Shown here: positions 14,452 to 16,207 of the stretch, piece after piece
Layout: every line of letters starts with the position of its first letter
Numbering within the stretch: the stretch's first letter is position 1
Assembly: GCA_001701075.1 (NCBI GenBank)
Contig: DAAK01000039.1
Coordinates: 1-16,207 of the forward strand
Length of the DNA stretch: 16,207 bases
From: Bacteroidales bacterium GP3
Lineage (GTDB): Bacteria > Bacteroidota > Bacteroidia > Bacteroidales > Muribaculaceae
Direction: 5' to 3'
Made by a program: the position numbers and the translations under genes
The notes under the pieces: model-generated
What the model saw: only the letters and a program-made list of their open reading frames with translations
The model's database searches: none
What the model was told of the DNA's origin: nothing

Positions 14452-15433
14452 GACTTTGGATCTTGATGTTTAAGTTATTATTTATGTCTGAAGGGCTTTC
14501 TTCCGCTACGATATAGGGGGGACGGTTTTTAGATTCATTGTAGATTTTTCCGATGTATTCGCCAATGATGCCAAGGGCAATTAGCTGACATCCGCCGAGG
14601 AAGAGAATAGTGCAGATGATGGTGGGGAATCCCTGTATCGGTTCTCCGTAGATCAGTGTCTTGCAGACAATATAGACCATATAGCATATCGACAACAGCG
14701 ATATGATGAATCCAAGCACTGTGGCAATACGCAAAGGCGCTGTAGTATAGCTTGTGATTCCTTCAAGAGCAAGATTTATCAGGCGTCCTGCAGACATATG
14801 CGTCTCTCCTGCAACGCGGTCGGCTGTCTGGAAGTCAACTCCGGTTTTCCGGAATCCTACCCAGCAGTACAGGCCTTTTGTATAGCGTTGTGACTCCCTA
14901 AGCCCACGTATGGCATCCACAACCTTGCGGTCAAGAAGCCGGAAATCCCCTACATTGGGAAGCACGTCGACACGCGTGCTTTTATTAAGTATGCCATAGT
15001 AAGCCTTAGTGAATAATTTGCGGAATAAAGACTCTTTTCCTCTTGAAAGGCGACGCCCATAGACATCCTCGAATCCATTCTCCCATTGAATTATCATTTC
15101 CGGGATTGTGTCTACGGGATGTTGAAGATCTGCGTCCATAATCACCATTGCATCCCCTGTCATTCTGTCGAATCCGGCAAGCAACGCATTTTCTTTGCCG
15201 AAATTTCTTGAAAGCCTTATGTATCTGAATCTTGAATCGCGCGAGTTGAGTCGCTTGAGCTTCTCATAAGAATGATCGCGGCTTCCGTCATCGATGAGTA
15301 TGACTTCCCAATCATACTGCACCCCTTTCAGTCCGGGATGGGTATTGTCGAGCAGAGGAAGCAGCGCTGTATAGAGAGCGTCAAGCGATTCCTCTTCATT
15401 ATAGACCGGTATGAGCAATGATATCTTCTTCAC
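14429..15433 (-). CDS. GtrB/DPM-like polyprenyl-phosphate glycosyltransferase, GTG start
   Basis: Enzymes of this family transfer a sugar from a nucleotide donor to undecaprenyl phosphate at the inner membrane. The 334-residue protein has the GT2 catalytic part: LLIPVYNEEESLDALY (6-21), ILIDDGSRDHS (45-55), MDADLQHPVD (99-108) with the DxD at 100-102, and QRYTKGLY (182-189). Two membrane helices lie at about 233-258 and 268-294, followed by a polar cytoplasmic tail of about 40 residues rich in Asn. This layout is that of GtrB, CsbB and YkcC-like proteins, longer than eukaryotic DPM1. The start is GTG at 15433, because MKKISLLIPVYNEE is the normal N terminus; an ATG two bases earlier is out of frame and hits TGA at once. 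It is the first gene of the glycan operon and overlaps the next gene by 23 bp. Its product could feed a later glucosylation step, whose acceptor is unknown. Confidence 0.88.
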   Translation of the reverse strand: MKKISLLIPVYNEEESLDALYTALLPLLDNTHPGLKGVQYDWEVILIDDGSRDHSYEKLKRLNSRDSRFRYIRLSRNFGKENALLAGFDRMTGDAMVIMDADLQHPVDTIPEMIIQWENGFEDVYGRRLSRGKESLFRKLFTKAYYGILNKSTRVDVLPNVGDFRLLDRKVVDAIRGLRESQRYTKGLYCWVGFRKTGVDFQTADRVAGETHMSAGRLINLALEGITSYTTAPLRIATVLGFIISLLSICYMVYIVCKTLIYGEPIQGFPTIICTILFLGGCQLIALGIIGEYIGKIYNESKNRPPYIVAEESPSDINNNLNIKIQSHENTDAR

Positions 15434-15437
15434 ATCA

Positions 15438-15468
15438 CAAAATTAACAAATTCCAATATTTTTTGCAA
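15438..15468 (-). promoter_or_regulatory. Bacteroidales-type promoter of the glycan operon
   Basis: On the minus strand TTG (15468-15466) and TAATTTTG (15445-15438) are separated by 20 bases, a good fit to the -33/-7 Bacteroidales promoter (TTG, 19-20 bases, TAnnTTTG). The -7 box ends only 4 bases before the GTG start, so the transcript probably begins at or within a few bases of the start codon. The match is seen; activity is inferred from the consensus. Confidence 0.6.
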
Positions 15469-15509
15469 GTTATTTTCAATTTTTAGCGGGGTATAGGCGT
15501 TAAAAGACT

Positions 15510-16207
15510 ATGAAAGATACTATCCAGCATAAGGATTGCATGACTATAGTGGTGCCTGTATATAATCGCCCCAATCTGGTAGTGAGATGTATGGAAAGCT
15601 TAAAAGCGCAGACATACAGGCCATTGCATATTATAATGGTAGATAATGCTTCTACCGACGAGACCTTGGCAAATGTAGATAAATGGAAGAATGCGCATGC
15701 AGATGCTGAGTTCTCCATAGAGATATTGTCAGAGCCTCGTCATGGGGCTGCGTATGCCCGTGAGAGAGGACTACGCAATGTGAAGACCGATAAGGTGATG
15801 TTTTTTGATTCAGACGACCAAATGAAACCCTATTGCGTGGCTTCAATTATGAATCTATGGAGTAGATATCCTGATGTCGACGTTATCGCATGGCCTGTAG
15901 CGGTGCATAAGGGTGATAATATCGAGATCACTCACTCTATTACGGGCAATCTGCTTGAAAGACATCTTGTGCATTCTATATTCCGCACTCTTGGCTACGC
16001 AATCAAGGCTGATTTTTTAAGGAAAGCCGGTGGCTGGAGAGGTGAATTTCCAAATTGGAACGACCTTGAGACTGGAAGCCGTATCTTGATGCTTGATCCA
16101 AAGGTCAAGGCATTCCGTCGCCCTTTGATGGACATTTATCCTCAATGTGAGAGTATAACGGGACTCAGTTTCTCAAGTAAGCACGGAGATTGGGAGAAAT
16201 CGCTCGA
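15510..16207 (+). CDS. GT2 family glycosyltransferase, 3' end outside window
   Basis: This open frame begins at ATG 15510 and is still open at the last base, giving 232 codons plus two bases. The N-terminal part TIVVPVYNRPNLVVRCMESL (12-31) and IIMVDNASTDETL (41-53) are the nucleotide-binding strands of GT2 enzymes. HGAAYARERGLRN (78-90) is followed by VMFFDSDDQMKPYC (96-109) with the metal-binding DSDD at 100-103. GGWRGEFPNWNDLETGSRIL (174-193) has the aromatic/acidic acceptor-site pattern. A second in-frame ATG at residue 11 (15540) is a possible start. It is divergent from the glycan operon across a 76-base AT-rich gap that holds the minus-strand promoter, and only a loose TAn3TTTG match (15457-15465) is seen for this direction. 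It is probably part of the same glycan locus. Partial only because of the window edge. Confidence 0.85.
   Translation, partial: MKDTIQHKDCMTIVVPVYNRPNLVVRCMESLKAQTYRPLHIIMVDNASTDETLANVDKWKNAHADAEFSIEILSEPRHGAAYARERGLRNVKTDKVMFFDSDDQMKPYCVASIMNLWSRYPDVDVIAWPVAVHKGDNIEITHSITGNLLERHLVHSIFRTLGYAIKADFLRKAGGWRGEFPNWNDLETGSRILMLDPKVKAFRRPLMDIYPQCESITGLSFSSKHGDWEKSL

Noticed and set aside
1..16207. CRISPR arrays, tRNA/rRNA genes, insertion sequences, integrases, toxin-antitoxin or defence genes
   Set aside because: I looked for regular direct repeats, tRNA-like cloverleaf ends, transposase or integrase motifs and small paired genes, and saw none; the AT-rich island has no flanking repeats or mobile-element genes that I can recognise.

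Overview
The window looks like a piece of a Bacteroidota (order Bacteroidales) chromosome. The evidence is the content: BACON domains, PEGA domains, chitobiase-C-terminal-type repeats, an LPP20-like protein, a surface-lipoprotein export signature (Cys-Glu-Thr-Lys-Asp-Asp), Bacteroidales-style promoter boxes (TAATTTTG) and no Shine-Dalgarno-like signals. A gut Bacteroidales such as a Muribaculaceae member is my best guess, but this is inference from overall protein style, not from a marker gene.

Left part (174-10958, + strand): five consecutive genes, all with export signals and none with a recognisable enzyme domain, packed as one likely operon. In order: a PEGA-repeat protein with a C-terminal beta-barrel-like region; a BACON-domain lipoprotein predicted to be surface exposed (overlaps the first gene by 4 bp); a small parallel beta-helix protein; a 1567-residue repeat protein with about eleven chitobiase-C-terminal-like modules, a leucine-rich-repeat-like segment and a type-IX-secretion-like tail; and an LPP20-like protein with an NTF2-like C-terminal region (overlaps the giant gene by 4 bp). 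The operon is preceded by a -7-like box and a perfect 10-bp hairpin, and closed by a strong terminator at 10982-11003. The middle of the operon (about 3230-5650) is much more AT-rich than both ends.

Right part (11003-15433, - strand): a compact four-gene glycan operon reading right to left: a GtrB/DPM-like polyprenyl-phosphate glycosyltransferase with two membrane helices, a GT-B (GT4-like) glycosyltransferase, a GT2 glycosyltransferase and a Wzx-type flippase. Junctions are 23-bp overlap, 1-bp gap and 8-bp overlap, so translation is probably coupled. Its promoter (15438-15468) lies so close to the GTG start that the mRNA may be leaderless. From 15510 a further GT2 glycosyltransferase gene starts divergently and runs off the window edge.

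The two blocks converge on the terminator near 11000. The simplest reading is a cell-envelope region: one block builds and flips a glycan, the other exports a set of co-expressed envelope and surface proteins. A functional link between the two blocks is not shown by the sequence. No tRNA, rRNA, CRISPR array, insertion sequence or integrase was seen, and no gene-free stretch exceeds 300 bases.
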